Counted from the stretch's first letter, positions 51,363 to 59,530 are shown. The stretch: DNA of 64,000 bases from JACTMZ01 sp044359955 (GCA_044359955.1 JBIKLF010000003.1:140602-204601), one strand, 5' to 3'. The notes: generated from the letters alone by a model not told the origin. Program-made: numbers and translations.

Positions 51363-52595
51363 TCAGAACAATCCGTTCAACCACTGGCGCGCGTCGGGGG
51401 CGCAGCTGTTGGGGAGGGAGAAGTGATCGTCGTTCGGATAATCTTTGAATTCGACACTGCCGCCGAGTTTCTTGACCAAGTCGGCATAGTTGGTCTGCCA
51501 GATATCGGGAACGGTGAGACCTCCTTTGAAGGTGTCCATGCAGATCAGGATGGGAGCAACCGGCTTGCGGGTGCCGGAGGAACCGTCCGTGATGGCCGCC
51601 TTCCATGCATCGAGGTTGGTCGGTTTTTCGTGCATGATCGCGCCCTTCAGTTTGAAAAGGCGGGCGATGGTGTCGTTGAGATGGTGCACCGGTTGGATGT
51701 TCCACGCTGTTTCGATGATCTCTACACCCAGCGGCGTGAAGTAATCGGAGAGCTTCAGCTTTTCGGGATTAGCAACCTGGAATCCGGCCAGCATCATGAC
51801 GAGGTGCGAATCCGGGGGCATATTGTGGTTGCCCATCGCGGCCGTGGGGCCGACGGGAGTTGTGTAAGCGACGATGGCGGAACCCGGTGACATGCAGACG
51901 GTGCCGACCAATTTCAAATCGCCGTAATCCTCGGGCTCGAGTTCGGCCACGGCGCCCGAAGCACCTCCGCCTTGCGACCATCCGGTGCAGCCGAATTTGG
52001 TCCCGGCACCGACATCGTCCATTTTGCGCGCGGCATGGACGAGATAGACGGCGTCGCGCGCCTGGGTGCGGTTGACGTTGTATTGATGCTGACCCGGAGT
52101 GCCGAGTCCCTGATAGTCCGTGGCGCAGACGACATAACCGTCGTCGATGAAGCCCTGCAATCCGGGTACGCCGTAGTCGTTCTGCTGCGTCGAGTCCGCA
52201 TCGAAGTAAGTGATGAGGTTGCGCGCCGGGTTGGGTTGGGCTGAGGGGGTGGCCGAATCGCCGAGACCCGTGGTGCCATGGCACCACGTCATCACCTTGC
52301 GGTTCTCGCCCTTCTCTTTCGGAGCGATGACCAAGCCGGTGACTTCGGTGACCACGTCGTTGACGTCCTTCGAGACGTAGCGGACTTTCCACGCGCGCGC
52401 GCCCTTGATGTCCGTTCCGATTTCTTCGCGCGACAGGAGGTCGCCCGGTTTTCCGCCCGTGAACGGCGGGGCGAAGCGCGACTTCGTCGAGGACGGCGTG
52501 GGCGGTTGGCTGTCGTCGATGGCGATCTCGGCCTGCACGAAGGCCATGGCGGCGAGGGTGCAGGCGAGGGTGAGAAGGTTGAGTTTATGGGTCAT
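51363..52595 (-). CDS. Exported alpha/beta hydrolase (secretory lipase type)
   Basis: 410 residues. Signal peptide 'MTHKLNLLTLACTLAAMAFVQA'. Nucleophile elbow 'GCTGWSQGGGASGAVAEL' (GWSQG), late 'PILICMDTFKGGLTVPD' and 'DYPNDDHFSLPNS' supplying the probable Asp and His. Resembles the secretory-lipase (LIP, PF03583) family. An esterase/lipase role is inferred. It lies between Ntn hydrolase paralogues 1 and 2, on the opposite strand. Confidence 0.82.
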   Translation of the reverse strand: MTHKLNLLTLACTLAAMAFVQAEIAIDDSQPPTPSSTKSRFAPPFTGGKPGDLLSREEIGTDIKGARAWKVRYVSKDVNDVVTEVTGLVIAPKEKGENRKVMTWCHGTTGLGDSATPSAQPNPARNLITYFDADSTQQNDYGVPGLQGFIDDGYVVCATDYQGLGTPGQHQYNVNRTQARDAVYLVHAARKMDDVGAGTKFGCTGWSQGGGASGAVAELEPEDYGDLKLVGTVCMSPGSAIVAYTTPVGPTAAMGNHNMPPDSHLVMMLAGFQVANPEKLKLSDYFTPLGVEIIETAWNIQPVHHLNDTIARLFKLKGAIMHEKPTNLDAWKAAITDGSSGTRKPVAPILICMDTFKGGLTVPDIWQTNYADLVKKLGGSVEFKDYPNDDHFSLPNSCAPDARQWLNGLF

Positions 52596-52772
52596 AGCTG
52601 CCCGCGATAAAAATCAGATTGCCGGAGCGCGTCAAGAGGTTCCCTCATGACAGCTCTGCCCCTGTAAACAACCCCTTGGCGCATCAAAAAACGGTCCAAA
52701 TTGCTGGCCGACAGGCGTTGAGGGGCGATACCTACTTGCGTTTCCGCAAGGGACTCCTAGTCTGCACTCCGT

Positions 52773-53912
52773 ATGAAACAAACGCTCCTCCTCCTTCTCG
52801 GTGTGTCTCTTGTTATAGCCGTGCCTTCCGCGCAGGCCTGCACCGCATTGATGATCACCGACAAGCAAGGCAACGTCTACAGCGCGAAGACGATGGAGTA
52901 CGCGGCGATGATGCCCTTCATGATGTCGTATGTCCCGGCAGGAACCGGGGTCGTTTCCGTGGCGCCAGGGAACAAGCCTGGCCTGTCCTTCGAGACGAAA
53001 TATCCCGTGTTGGGAGTGAGTGCAGATGTCGGCGTGGGCGACGGCCCCAATATGATGGTGGAATCGGCCAACAACCAAGGATTGTCGCTCAGCACCAACG
53101 AACTGCCCGGGTCGCAATCGCCGGCGGGTGCCGGATCCGATGCCGCGAAGGCTTTGGCTGCCACCGACCTCGGGCTTTATCTCCTCGGCAATTTCAAATC
53201 CGTGGCGGAGGTCAAGGAAGCGCTGCAAGGAGGCAACGTCAGCGTCTGGCTTCCCAAGGTTCCTCTCGTGGGCAACATCGAACTGCCCATGCACTACATT
53301 CTCTGGGACAAGACCGGCGCGGGCATCGTTATCGAATTTTTGGGTGGCAAGATGAACGTCCACGACAATCCGGTGGGCGTGGCGACCAATGCTCCGGATT
53401 TTCCGTGGCATTTGACAAATCTGAACAACTACGCGCAGCTGACCAATGTGGACAAGAATACCGGCCAATTCGGCCAACTGAAGGTGAGCGCTCCCGACAG
53501 CGGCAACTCGCTGGCCAACCTTCCCTCCTCGCAAATCGCGGCAGACCGTTTCGTCAAAGCAGCCTTCTACATCCAGTTTGTGCGAAAGGCCGATTCTCCC
53601 GAGGGCGCCGTGATCACGCTCGGGCACATCATGAACAACTTCGACCGGCCGTATGATCTCTCGATCGACGAGGGTTACTCGGCCGAAGGAGGAACGGCGG
53701 GCACTACCTCGAGCGAAGTGACGCTTTTCACCTGGATGAACGACAAAGCCCGCAATCTTTACTTCCTGCGCACGATCGACGCGCTGAATTTCGCCACGTT
53801 CGAAATCGACAAGCTCTCGCCCATCAAAAAGGTGGTCAATGTTCCCTTGGACAAGATCAACGACGACCAACTCGACGGCACGCAGATTCTCCTGGGTGCC
53901 GCAGGCAACTAG
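52773..53912 (+). CDS. Secreted Ntn amide hydrolase, paralogue 2
   Basis: 379 residues. Signal peptide ends SAQA with Cys23 next ('CTALMITDKQGNVYSAKTMEY'). The usual Gly-Arg of the catalytic GRTMEY motif is Ala-Lys here, so the conserved Arg is missing. Other family positions remain ('GVATNAPDFPWHLTNLNNY', 'AADRFVKAAFYIQFVRK', 'IMNNFDRPYDLSID'). High similarity to paralogue 1 along the whole length suggests duplication followed by change of activity. Confidence 0.87.
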   Translation: MKQTLLLLLGVSLVIAVPSAQACTALMITDKQGNVYSAKTMEYAAMMPFMMSYVPAGTGVVSVAPGNKPGLSFETKYPVLGVSADVGVGDGPNMMVESANNQGLSLSTNELPGSQSPAGAGSDAAKALAATDLGLYLLGNFKSVAEVKEALQGGNVSVWLPKVPLVGNIELPMHYILWDKTGAGIVIEFLGGKMNVHDNPVGVATNAPDFPWHLTNLNNYAQLTNVDKNTGQFGQLKVSAPDSGNSLANLPSSQIAADRFVKAAFYIQFVRKADSPEGAVITLGHIMNNFDRPYDLSIDEGYSAEGGTAGTTSSEVTLFTWMNDKARNLYFLRTIDALNFATFEIDKLSPIKKVVNVPLDKINDDQLDGTQILLGAAGN

Positions 53913-53927
53913 GCGGCTCGCAAGGAT

Positions 53928-53981
53928 TCACAACTCGATCGTCACCTGCAGCCCCAGCACGCGCGCGTTGCCGTATTGGCC
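53928..53981 (-). pseudogene. 3'-terminal fragment of an OprB porin gene
   Basis: Minus-strand translation gives 'GQYGNARVLGLQVTIEL' and a stop, almost the same as the C-terminus of the complete porin at 55374-56774 (GQYGNALVLGLQVTIEL). The fragment stops abruptly where the Phd-RelE module begins, so the TA module and intron now lie between a porin gene and a duplicated copy of its 3' end. Confidence 0.75.
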
Positions 53982-53984
53982 CCG

Positions 53985-54263
53985 TTATTCCCTATCGTCG
54001 GCGAGCAACTGGCGGAACATTTCGTAAACCACGTCGCGGGTGTTTGCGTATTCCAACCTTGTTTCCCGGGTTGAGACCTGACGGTGAAGGATGCGGATTC
54101 CCCCGATGCGTAGACGGCTGAAGCCCTCGAGATCGCCCTGCAACCCCTTGATGTCGCCCTTTCCCTTGGCCAAAGCACGCAGGGCGGCGCGAACTCTCTT
54201 TTTGGTCTGGGGTGGCAAAGCGGTGAGCCACGCCGCGACTTGATCAGAGGCCGAAATTTTCAT
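53985..54263 (-). CDS. RelE/ParE-family toxin, pair 2
   Basis: 92 residues. 'VAAWLTALPPQTKKRVRAALRALAKGKGDIKGLQGDLEGFSRLRIGGIRILHRQ' shares the layout of the toxin at 25862-26143 (GDIRGLTDDLEGFCRLRVGSYRVIF). Start chosen at 54263 (MKISASDQV), overlapping the antitoxin gene by 20 bp. A RelE-like mRNA interferase is inferred. Confidence 0.85.
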   Translation of the reverse strand: MKISASDQVAAWLTALPPQTKKRVRAALRALAKGKGDIKGLQGDLEGFSRLRIGGIRILHRQVSTRETRLEYANTRDVVYEMFRQLLADDRE

Positions 54264-54495
54264 CCGCCAGGTCAAGCGTGCGGTATTTCGTCTTGCCCGC
54301 TCGCGCGGCTTGCACCGCTTTCATGGCTGCCGGGTCGGCTAGAACGTCCAAAGTCTCCATCAGTGCTTCGAAGTCCTCGACGGGCAGCGCGACGACAACG
54401 GGGCGGTTGCGGTTGGAGATGACAAACCGCCGGCCGGAGCGGCAAAGCTTGGGCAGGCTGGCCTGAGCCTCGCGCATGTTGTAGGTAGAAGTCAC
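54244..54495 (-). CDS. Phd/YefM-family antitoxin, pair 2
   Basis: 83 residues. 'YNMREAQASLPKLCRSGRRFVISNRNRPVVVALPVEDFEALMETLDVLADPAAMKAVQAARAGK' is the Phd/YefM fold. GTG start at 54495, about 9 bp after a good promoter (minus strand). The gene order and overlap are as for pair 1. Confidence 0.85.
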   Translation of the reverse strand: MTSTYNMREAQASLPKLCRSGRRFVISNRNRPVVVALPVEDFEALMETLDVLADPAAMKAVQAARAGKTKYRTLDLADENFGL

Positions 54496-54503
54496 AATGA
54501 ATG

Positions 54504-54532
54504 TCTATACAACGGGAAGGGGGCTCGTGCAA
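54504..54532 (-). promoter_or_regulatory. Promoter of Phd-RelE pair 2
   Basis: On the minus strand TTGCAC (54532-54527), 17-nt spacer, TATAGA (54509-54504). The sequence TGTATAGACATTC around the -10 is identical to that of Phd-RelE pair 1 at 25 kb. Confidence 0.65.
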
Positions 54533-54559
54533 GGGCGGTGGCCATCTGCGCTTGGCCGG

Positions 54560-55277
54560 ATAGGGTAGGAACGGGGCAGGGAAAGTATGCCCCGCTCCCC
54601 CCTCCGAACCGTGCGGGCGGATTTCCCGCACACGGCTCTCCAAGAGCGACGGGGCCGACTCACCCCTTGCGGGGGTCTATCGGAAACCGGTGACGCGTGA
54701 CTCGCTGGCGCGGCAGGTCCCGCACCGCGTGGCGTCAAACTCCGATTCACCTCACCGAGGCCCAGAACATTCCCCCGAGGCGCTGTGGGCCGTGTCTTTC
54801 TAACCCAGAGGGTAATCGATAACACTGGTCTACAGGGCATTGTTCCGGCCGGAAGGTGCCGCTCTCTGCCGCCCTTGGCTCCACGGGCATTACCCCGCTT
54901 CCCAGCTACTATGGCGGCTCTGACTCCTGCGCGGAACCGCCGCAGCGGCCTCCTGCCCGCGCAGGTCTCAACGGTCCACCATGACAACTTCCCCGCATAC
55001 CCAGCCCAACCACCCTCAACGCCCGCAATCCTCACCTTCAACGAGGCTTCTCGGTCGGATCGGTCGTGGCTGGCGCCACAGGCTTCGCCTTTCCCTAGCA
55101 GGCTCGCCAACGTTGCTGGCCGAATCGGCTTCACTTTCGTTTGGGTCTGCGGGTCCGCCTCCGGCTGCTCTCCACCCCGCCTCACAGCGACGCAGTTGCC
55201 TTCGGCTGCTCTCCCGTTGCTCGTCTCGGGAGGACTCAGACTCTCACTGGTTGTTATCATGGTTACTTCGTTCGCAC
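54560..55277 (-). mobile_element. ORF-less group II intron (class C-like)
   Basis: Minus strand. The 5' end is GTGCGAACGAAG at 55277, matching the group II GTGYG start. A 33-nt domain V hairpin, GAGCCGTGTGCGGGAAATCC then GCCCGCACGGTTC (54638-54606), has the AGC triad. A domain VI-like stem CGGGGCA/TGCCCCG (54594-54572) follows, and the 3' end is TTCCTACCCTAT (54560). Removing 718 nt restores CCCTA^CC, the end of a family B repeat, in the flanking DNA. There is no reverse transcriptase: between the D1-type region and domain V a 251-codon open frame exists but shows no protein motif. A hairpin (GGCGGG..CCCGCC) stands just before the 5' splice site, as for class C introns. Confidence 0.8.
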
Positions 55278-55357
55278 TAGGGCGGGACCTCCGGACCCGC
55301 CGCGTGCCCGGTGGTGAGATTGATCGACACGGCGCGCCGGGGACGTCGCGCCCTACC
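55278..55357. repeat. Family B palindrome interrupted by the intron
   Basis: On the minus strand GGTAGGGCGCGACGTCCCCG ... GGTCCCGCCCTA, then the intron, then CC. The bounding GGTAGGG / CCCTA(CC) is that of family B. It lies 16 bp after the porin stop codon and may be that gene's terminator. Confidence 0.65.
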
Positions 55358-55373
55358 AGCGCGGGGACAGCGA

Positions 55374-56774
55374 TTACAGCTCGATCGTCACCTGCAGCCC
55401 GAGCACAAGCGCGTTGCCGTATTGGCCGAAGCCGCCCGGCTGGATGATGTATTGGATGTCGGGTTGCACGGAGAATTCCTTGGTGACTTGGATGACGTAG
55501 CCGGCGTTGAGCACGGACTCGAAGGCGCCCTCAGCGGATTGCCCCTGACTTTGCGCGTAAGGCTCGCTGAAGCTGCCGATCTGCCACGAACTGTAAAGAT
55601 GATCGGCGGGACGCGCGCTCCACGGTCCGCGCCAGACGGTGCCGGCGAATCCGTCCACCGGCATTTGCGTCACGCCGCTCGGTGGTGACCAGACCACGCC
55701 CCCGAAGACGGAGAATTGCGAGGTGTTGGCTTGACCCGGACTTTGCTCCCACAGCGTTTGCTGTCCCATCCCGTAAAAGCCGAAAGGGCTCCCGCCCCAT
55801 CCGCCGGGGTAGGACACCTGCGGTTGGTCCGAGACATAGGCCCCGAGTTTATAAACGCCGGGCAGACCGATTCCGTTCCCATTGAGTTCCCGTCGTCCGC
55901 GGGTGAATTGCCGATCCTCCTGCACGGCGGCGAATTTCTCCGAGTTCGGCGTCCACCCGATCTCGACCACGCCGAAGGTGCCATCGTTCGGATCCAACCC
56001 GAGATCCAAACCGTTGTAGGGTCCGGTTTGTCCGAGGTCGGCGCGGGCCTGGAAAACTCCCGCCGTGAGAACGGTCTCCTTCATCGGCAGCCAACGCGCC
56101 CCCGCGAACCACGAAGCCGAGGCGCTGCCGGTGAAGGTCGAGTTGAGTTCGAGGGCGATGGGCACGGAATTGAGTCCGCCGGAAACGAGCAAATCGAAGG
56201 CGGGAAGTGTGGCAAAGTATTGCGAAGCGGAAACCCGGCCGATGCCGATTTCCAATTTGTCATCGAAAGCCTTCTGCACGAGGTAAGCTTGATAAAGAAA
56301 CAAGGTGTTCCCATCCCATGCCTGCGAGACGGTGAAAGCATTGCCGATCGTCTCGGAAAGATTGTTCCCCGCGCCAGAAACTGCCGAAACCTTCAGTCCG
56401 CCCCCGCGCCATCCGAAGGGCTCCCTCCAGACGAATCCGAACGGCAGGTATTGCGAATAGGCCACACCCTGCGATTGACCGCCCACCGGATTGCCTTGGA
56501 AGACGCCGAAGTAATCGACGAAGAACTCGAGATCCACTGGCTGGGCGGATGTTTTGAGAAGTGAAGAAATGCGCGAGAGGACCGTGTCGGGCTCAAGGTC
56601 CGTGTTTTGGTAGGGCCCGCTCGCCGCAGCGGGCCGCTGCATTTGGTTTGATGGCGAGCCAGCTGTCCCCACCAGCGGGGATGAGGCGTCGCCCTCCAAC
56701 GCGGCGGACCACTCGTAGCCCCAGAGACAAAATGCCAGAGCCAGCATAAGAGCCGGGCGAGGGGATCTGGGCAT
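55374..56774 (-). CDS. OprB-family porin
   Basis: 466 residues. Signal peptide 'MPRSPRPALMLALAFCLWGYEWSAA', then 'DLEFFVDYFGVFQGNPVGGQ', 'LEIGIGRVSASQYFATLPAFDLLVSGG' and 'TFGVVEIGWTPNSEKFA', ending with 'GYVIQVTKEFSVQPDIQYIIQPGGFGQYGNALVLGLQV', the OprB C-terminal strands. Outer-membrane sugar or small-solute channel. It is surrounded by secreted hydrolase genes. A fragment of its 3' end is duplicated at 53928-53981. Confidence 0.88.
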   Translation of the reverse strand: MPRSPRPALMLALAFCLWGYEWSAALEGDASSPLVGTAGSPSNQMQRPAAASGPYQNTDLEPDTVLSRISSLLKTSAQPVDLEFFVDYFGVFQGNPVGGQSQGVAYSQYLPFGFVWREPFGWRGGGLKVSAVSGAGNNLSETIGNAFTVSQAWDGNTLFLYQAYLVQKAFDDKLEIGIGRVSASQYFATLPAFDLLVSGGLNSVPIALELNSTFTGSASASWFAGARWLPMKETVLTAGVFQARADLGQTGPYNGLDLGLDPNDGTFGVVEIGWTPNSEKFAAVQEDRQFTRGRRELNGNGIGLPGVYKLGAYVSDQPQVSYPGGWGGSPFGFYGMGQQTLWEQSPGQANTSQFSVFGGVVWSPPSGVTQMPVDGFAGTVWRGPWSARPADHLYSSWQIGSFSEPYAQSQGQSAEGAFESVLNAGYVIQVTKEFSVQPDIQYIIQPGGFGQYGNALVLGLQVTIEL

Positions 56775-56877
56775 CGGTGACGGATAGCATGTCCGCGGCC
56801 GGGGTGAAGCTTGGAGTTGGATGTAGCGGCGCCGCTGGCCAAGCCGCAGAAGGGGCCCTAGCGCCGGTCCGATCTTT

Positions 56878-56939
56878 GGGCGGCACGGGCGTCTCGCCCG
56901 TGATGGCGCTCTGAAAACGGGCGAGACGCCCGTTCCCCA
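56878..56939. repeat. Family C palindromic repeat
   Basis: CGGCACGGGCGTCTCGCCCG ... ACGGGCGAGACGCCCGTTCC: two hairpins facing each other, similar to 45022 and 51303. It fills most of the gap between the porin start and the following TA toxin gene. Confidence 0.6.
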
Positions 56940-56951
56940 TGAAAAGCCGAA

Positions 56952-57218
56952 CTAGCGACCTAGTGAGCCGAGGTAGCGTTCGTATTCGTCATGCGGGCCG
57001 ATCCAGAACCAAACGAGTCCTTGTGCCGAGTCGTAAGCCAAGGCACGGAAGTCGCGGCCAACCCGGGCCGACCAAAGGCGTCCGGCTTTTTTGAGCTGGA
57101 GTGAGGGGTGCCGAGGATCATGTTTGAGGAGTTCGAAATTTTTATCGGCCAGCGCCTTGGTCTTTTTCGGCAGCCGGTCGTAGTGCTCCCAAAAAGATTT
57201 CCGTGCGAGGTGCTTCAC
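56952..57218 (-). CDS. RelE-like toxin (ParE/HigB fold)
   Basis: 88 residues. 'FWEHYDRLPKKTKALADKNFELLKHDPRHPSLQLKKAGRLWSARVGRDFRALAYD' matches small RelE/ParE proteins paired with short acidic antitoxins. GTG start at 57218 overlaps the upstream antitoxin stop (GTGA). Activity not provable from sequence. Confidence 0.78.
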   Translation of the reverse strand: MKHLARKSFWEHYDRLPKKTKALADKNFELLKHDPRHPSLQLKKAGRLWSARVGRDFRALAYDSAQGLVWFWIGPHDEYERYLGSLGR

Positions 57219-57412
57219 AGCGGCCGGATCTCGCCGCGCTGCAACTCCCCGTCGATCTCCGCGAAGACGGCATCGAATTTACCGTCCTCCGCATCGCGGG
57301 TGATTTGCTTGTCCCAAGCATCGGCGCGGAACTGCTCGAACCATGCGGAGAAGCGTGCGAACTGGTCGCGCTCCAGCTTGGATACCTCCTGCTCGATTTG
57401 CTCAACGCTCAT
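57215..57412 (-). CDS. Small antitoxin partner of the RelE-like toxin
   Basis: 65 residues, acidic: 'MSVEQIEQEVSKLERDQFARFSAWFEQFRADAWDKQI' then 'DGKFDAVFAEIDGELQRGEI'. This matches a recurrent short antitoxin type encoded before RelE-like toxins. The ATG at 57412 was chosen; longer frames overlap the alpha/beta hydrolase end region. Confidence 0.75.
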   Translation of the reverse strand: MSVEQIEQEVSKLERDQFARFSAWFEQFRADAWDKQITRDAEDGKFDAVFAEIDGELQRGEIRPL

Positions 57413-57491
57413 GAAACAAATTCTAAGGGGCCGCCGATTTCCCCGCAAACTGTATTCCTTGGAGTTGCTCTGCTGTCGCGGGGAGAAGGAA

Positions 57492-58382
57492 CTATTGCAG
57501 GAACGCATTCACCGTGTCGGCGAAGTGCTTTGGCGAGGTGTAGAGGAACGAATGGCCGCCGTCGAAGAAGGCCAGCCAGGAGAAGGGGATTTGGTTGGCG
57601 ATGATGAGTGAGTTTTTTGGCGGATCGATGGCGTCGTAACGCCCGTCGGTGATGAGCACGGGCACCTTGATGTTTTTGAGGTTCTCGAAGTTGCTGTTGT
57701 CCGACTTCCACAGCGTGGTGCGGGCGCGGTCCTGACGCTCGGTGGTCTGCTTGGAAACGTCGAAATCGTCGGGCATGATACCCGACGCAACAGCCGACTT
57801 GATTCGTGCCAGTGCGGCTTTCAACGCGGCCTGCCCGGCCTCGGTGTCGGGGACGGTGAGCAGCAGTCTTTCCATCTTGGGCGCGTCGGGATTGTTGAGC
57901 TTGGCTTCCACATCCGGCGCCGCCGGGTCATCGTATTGGCCGCCCGGATCGGCGGCGCAGAGCACGGCTTTGTTCACCAGGTCGGGATGACGGATGAGCA
58001 CCTGCTGTCCGATCCGCGCGCCCATGGAGTAGGCAAGGATGTTCGTCTTCTTGAGGCCGAGGGCTTTGATCAACCCGGCGGCGTCGTCGGCCATCTGCGG
58101 GATGGTCGTGTTGTTTTTCTCGGTGTCGGTGGACAGGCCCACGCCGCGGTTGTCGAAAAGGATCAGCTGATGCTGCCGGGCCAAGGTCTCGAGCATGAGG
58201 GGATCCCACAAACTCATGCTGGAAACGAACCCGTTGATCATGAGCAGCGGTTCACCTTCGCCGCGGATGTAGTAGGCCAGCTTGACCCCGTTGACTTCCG
58301 CGAATTTCACTTCGGGTTTGAGGTCGGCGTGAAGCGTGGTGGAGAGAAGCACGAGGGAGAGGGCAAGGAGGAGGCGTTTCAT
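57492..58382 (-). CDS. Exported alpha/beta-fold hydrolase
   Basis: 296 residues. Signal peptide 'MKRLLLALSLVLLSTTLHA'. Oxyanion region 'LLMINGFVSSMSLWDP', 'LILFDNRGVGLST', nucleophile 'NILAYSMGARIGQQVL' (YSMGA), acid 'VLITDGRYDAIDPP' and His 'FFDGGHSFLYTSP'. A serine esterase/haloperoxidase-like hydrolase acting outside the cytoplasm; substrate unknown. The ATG at 58382 was chosen; the frame upstream is non-coding. Confidence 0.88.
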   Translation of the reverse strand: MKRLLLALSLVLLSTTLHADLKPEVKFAEVNGVKLAYYIRGEGEPLLMINGFVSSMSLWDPLMLETLARQHQLILFDNRGVGLSTDTEKNNTTIPQMADDAAGLIKALGLKKTNILAYSMGARIGQQVLIRHPDLVNKAVLCAADPGGQYDDPAAPDVEAKLNNPDAPKMERLLLTVPDTEAGQAALKAALARIKSAVASGIMPDDFDVSKQTTERQDRARTTLWKSDNSNFENLKNIKVPVLITDGRYDAIDPPKNSLIIANQIPFSWLAFFDGGHSFLYTSPKHFADTVNAFLQ

Positions 58383-58531
58383 GGTCGGAAGTGTTTGAAT
58401 GGCCGTTGTAAAAGATAAGCCAGTGATCGAAAGCCTCGACATAGTCAAGAGGTGGTCGTGATGGGATTTTGCGGGAGGGATGTTGTTTCCCGCCGTCGGC
58501 GGCGATGGTCTCTGCGCCACAAACCCGAACC

Positions 58532-59131
58532 TCAGGCTTGGTAAAGGTCGGCGGCGTCGAATCCCTCGAGCAACCGGTGGAATGCCTGCCTGAAGGCCGG
58601 ACTCGACGGCCATGCCGCGATCCAATCGGCTCCGTGCTGCAACTCCTCGCGCGTTGGATCTATGGCCACCAAATCTTCCGCGTGCCGGCGACCCTCCAGC
58701 GGATCCAGGGCGGCAGCCATTTTCAGGGCTATCAGGTCGATCCGGTCCATGAAGCGGACAGTCAGGCACGGGCCGAAATCCACGCTCTGCCGTGCCGAGC
58801 GTTCCAGTGCTCCGGCGGGAAGTCCGCGCACAAGAATGGCCCGGGCTGCCAAGTTGAACCAATGGCGGTTAAGCGCCAAGGAGAGCCCGGCTGCCGAGAT
58901 GGCGTCGTTCATTTCGGGAGAAAACTCTTCGACAACGACGATCTCTCCGTCGGCATCGATCATGGCCACAGCATCCACATCGAGCGTGCGGCGAGAGAGC
59001 GCACCAACTACGCACAAGGCCGAGGCGCCGCAGCACAATACGGTGACAGGGTCCGCATCACGCAGCGCCATTTGTCGTCCGAGTTCGGTCAGGGCACACT
59101 CGACATCGGCTTTGTTGCCGAAACCGTTCAT
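58532..59131 (-). CDS. DUF6036-type nucleotidyltransferase-like protein
   Basis: 199 residues. 'VLCCGASALCVVGALSRRTLDVDAVAMID' is the degenerate nucleotidyltransferase core (G-x-S/A ... D-x-D) and 'FMDRIDLIALKMAAALDPLEGRRHAEDLVAI' is the following helical part, as in DUF6036/AbiEii-like proteins. The ATG overlaps the stop of the upstream basic protein (ATGA), so the two form a TA-like pair. Confidence 0.7.
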   Translation of the reverse strand: MNGFGNKADVECALTELGRQMALRDADPVTVLCCGASALCVVGALSRRTLDVDAVAMIDADGEIVVVEEFSPEMNDAISAAGLSLALNRHWFNLAARAILVRGLPAGALERSARQSVDFGPCLTVRFMDRIDLIALKMAAALDPLEGRRHAEDLVAIDPTREELQHGADWIAAWPSSPAFRQAFHRLLEGFDAADLYQA

Positions 59132-59499
59132 GGCCGGTTGGGCGCGGCGGCCGACAGAATTTCCCGCGGGGCGAAAGTGCCGCCGGAGGCGACGTGGCGT
59201 TCCTGCTTGAGTCGCACGGTGCGTCCGGTGATTTGCGGATAGGTGGCCGGGTCAAACCATGAGTTGGCCGACACGGTTTGGAACGTTTTGCGGAAGCCGT
59301 CCCAGAACGCCACGGAGGCCGAACGGCCCTCTCCCAGATACCACGCGCCGTCGATCAAGGCGGCGAGTGGAATGACTCCGTCGCGCCCGGGACGATGCCA
59401 GCGCAGGAGAATGTTCTGCCGCGCGGCCAGGGATTTCGCCGCGGACCGGGCCCGGCCGCCCTTGCGGCCGTTGCGGGCGAGTGCCGTTGCTGTCCTCAT
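59128..59499 (-). CDS. Basic protein, probable partner of the DUF6036 protein
   Basis: 123 residues. The N-terminus 'ALARNGRKGGRARSAAKSLAARQNILLRWH' is strongly basic with an RNGRKGGR motif, suggesting nucleic-acid binding. The rest, 'ALIDGAWYLGEGRSASVAFWDGFRKTFQTV', is unfamiliar. It is the first gene of a two-gene unit behind a palindromic promoter region, so an antitoxin or regulator role is inferred. I do not recognise the family. Confidence 0.6.
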   Translation of the reverse strand: MRTATALARNGRKGGRARSAAKSLAARQNILLRWHRPGRDGVIPLAALIDGAWYLGEGRSASVAFWDGFRKTFQTVSANSWFDPATYPQITGRTVRLKQERHVASGGTFAPREILSAAAPNRP

Positions 59500-59511
59500 A
59501 CGGCTTCTTTA

Positions 59512-59530
59512 TACGAAGAAGCTTCGTAGC
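59512..59530. promoter_or_regulatory. Palindromic operator before the DUF6036 pair
   Basis: ACGAAG-AAG-CTTCGT, nested with CTTCTT/AAGAAG just beside it, lies about 14 bp upstream of the ATG at 59499. Likely operator for autoregulation of the pair (inference). Confidence 0.5.

Noticed and set aside
54601..54640. Hairpin read as a simple terminator of the porin gene
   Set aside because: The sequence GAGCCGTG..CACGGTTC with following CGGAGGGGGG fits group II domain V, and no T-tract follows.
54505..55260. 251-codon open frame on the minus strand
   Set aside because: It lies almost wholly inside the group II intron RNA, has no protein motif, and its composition follows the structured RNA.
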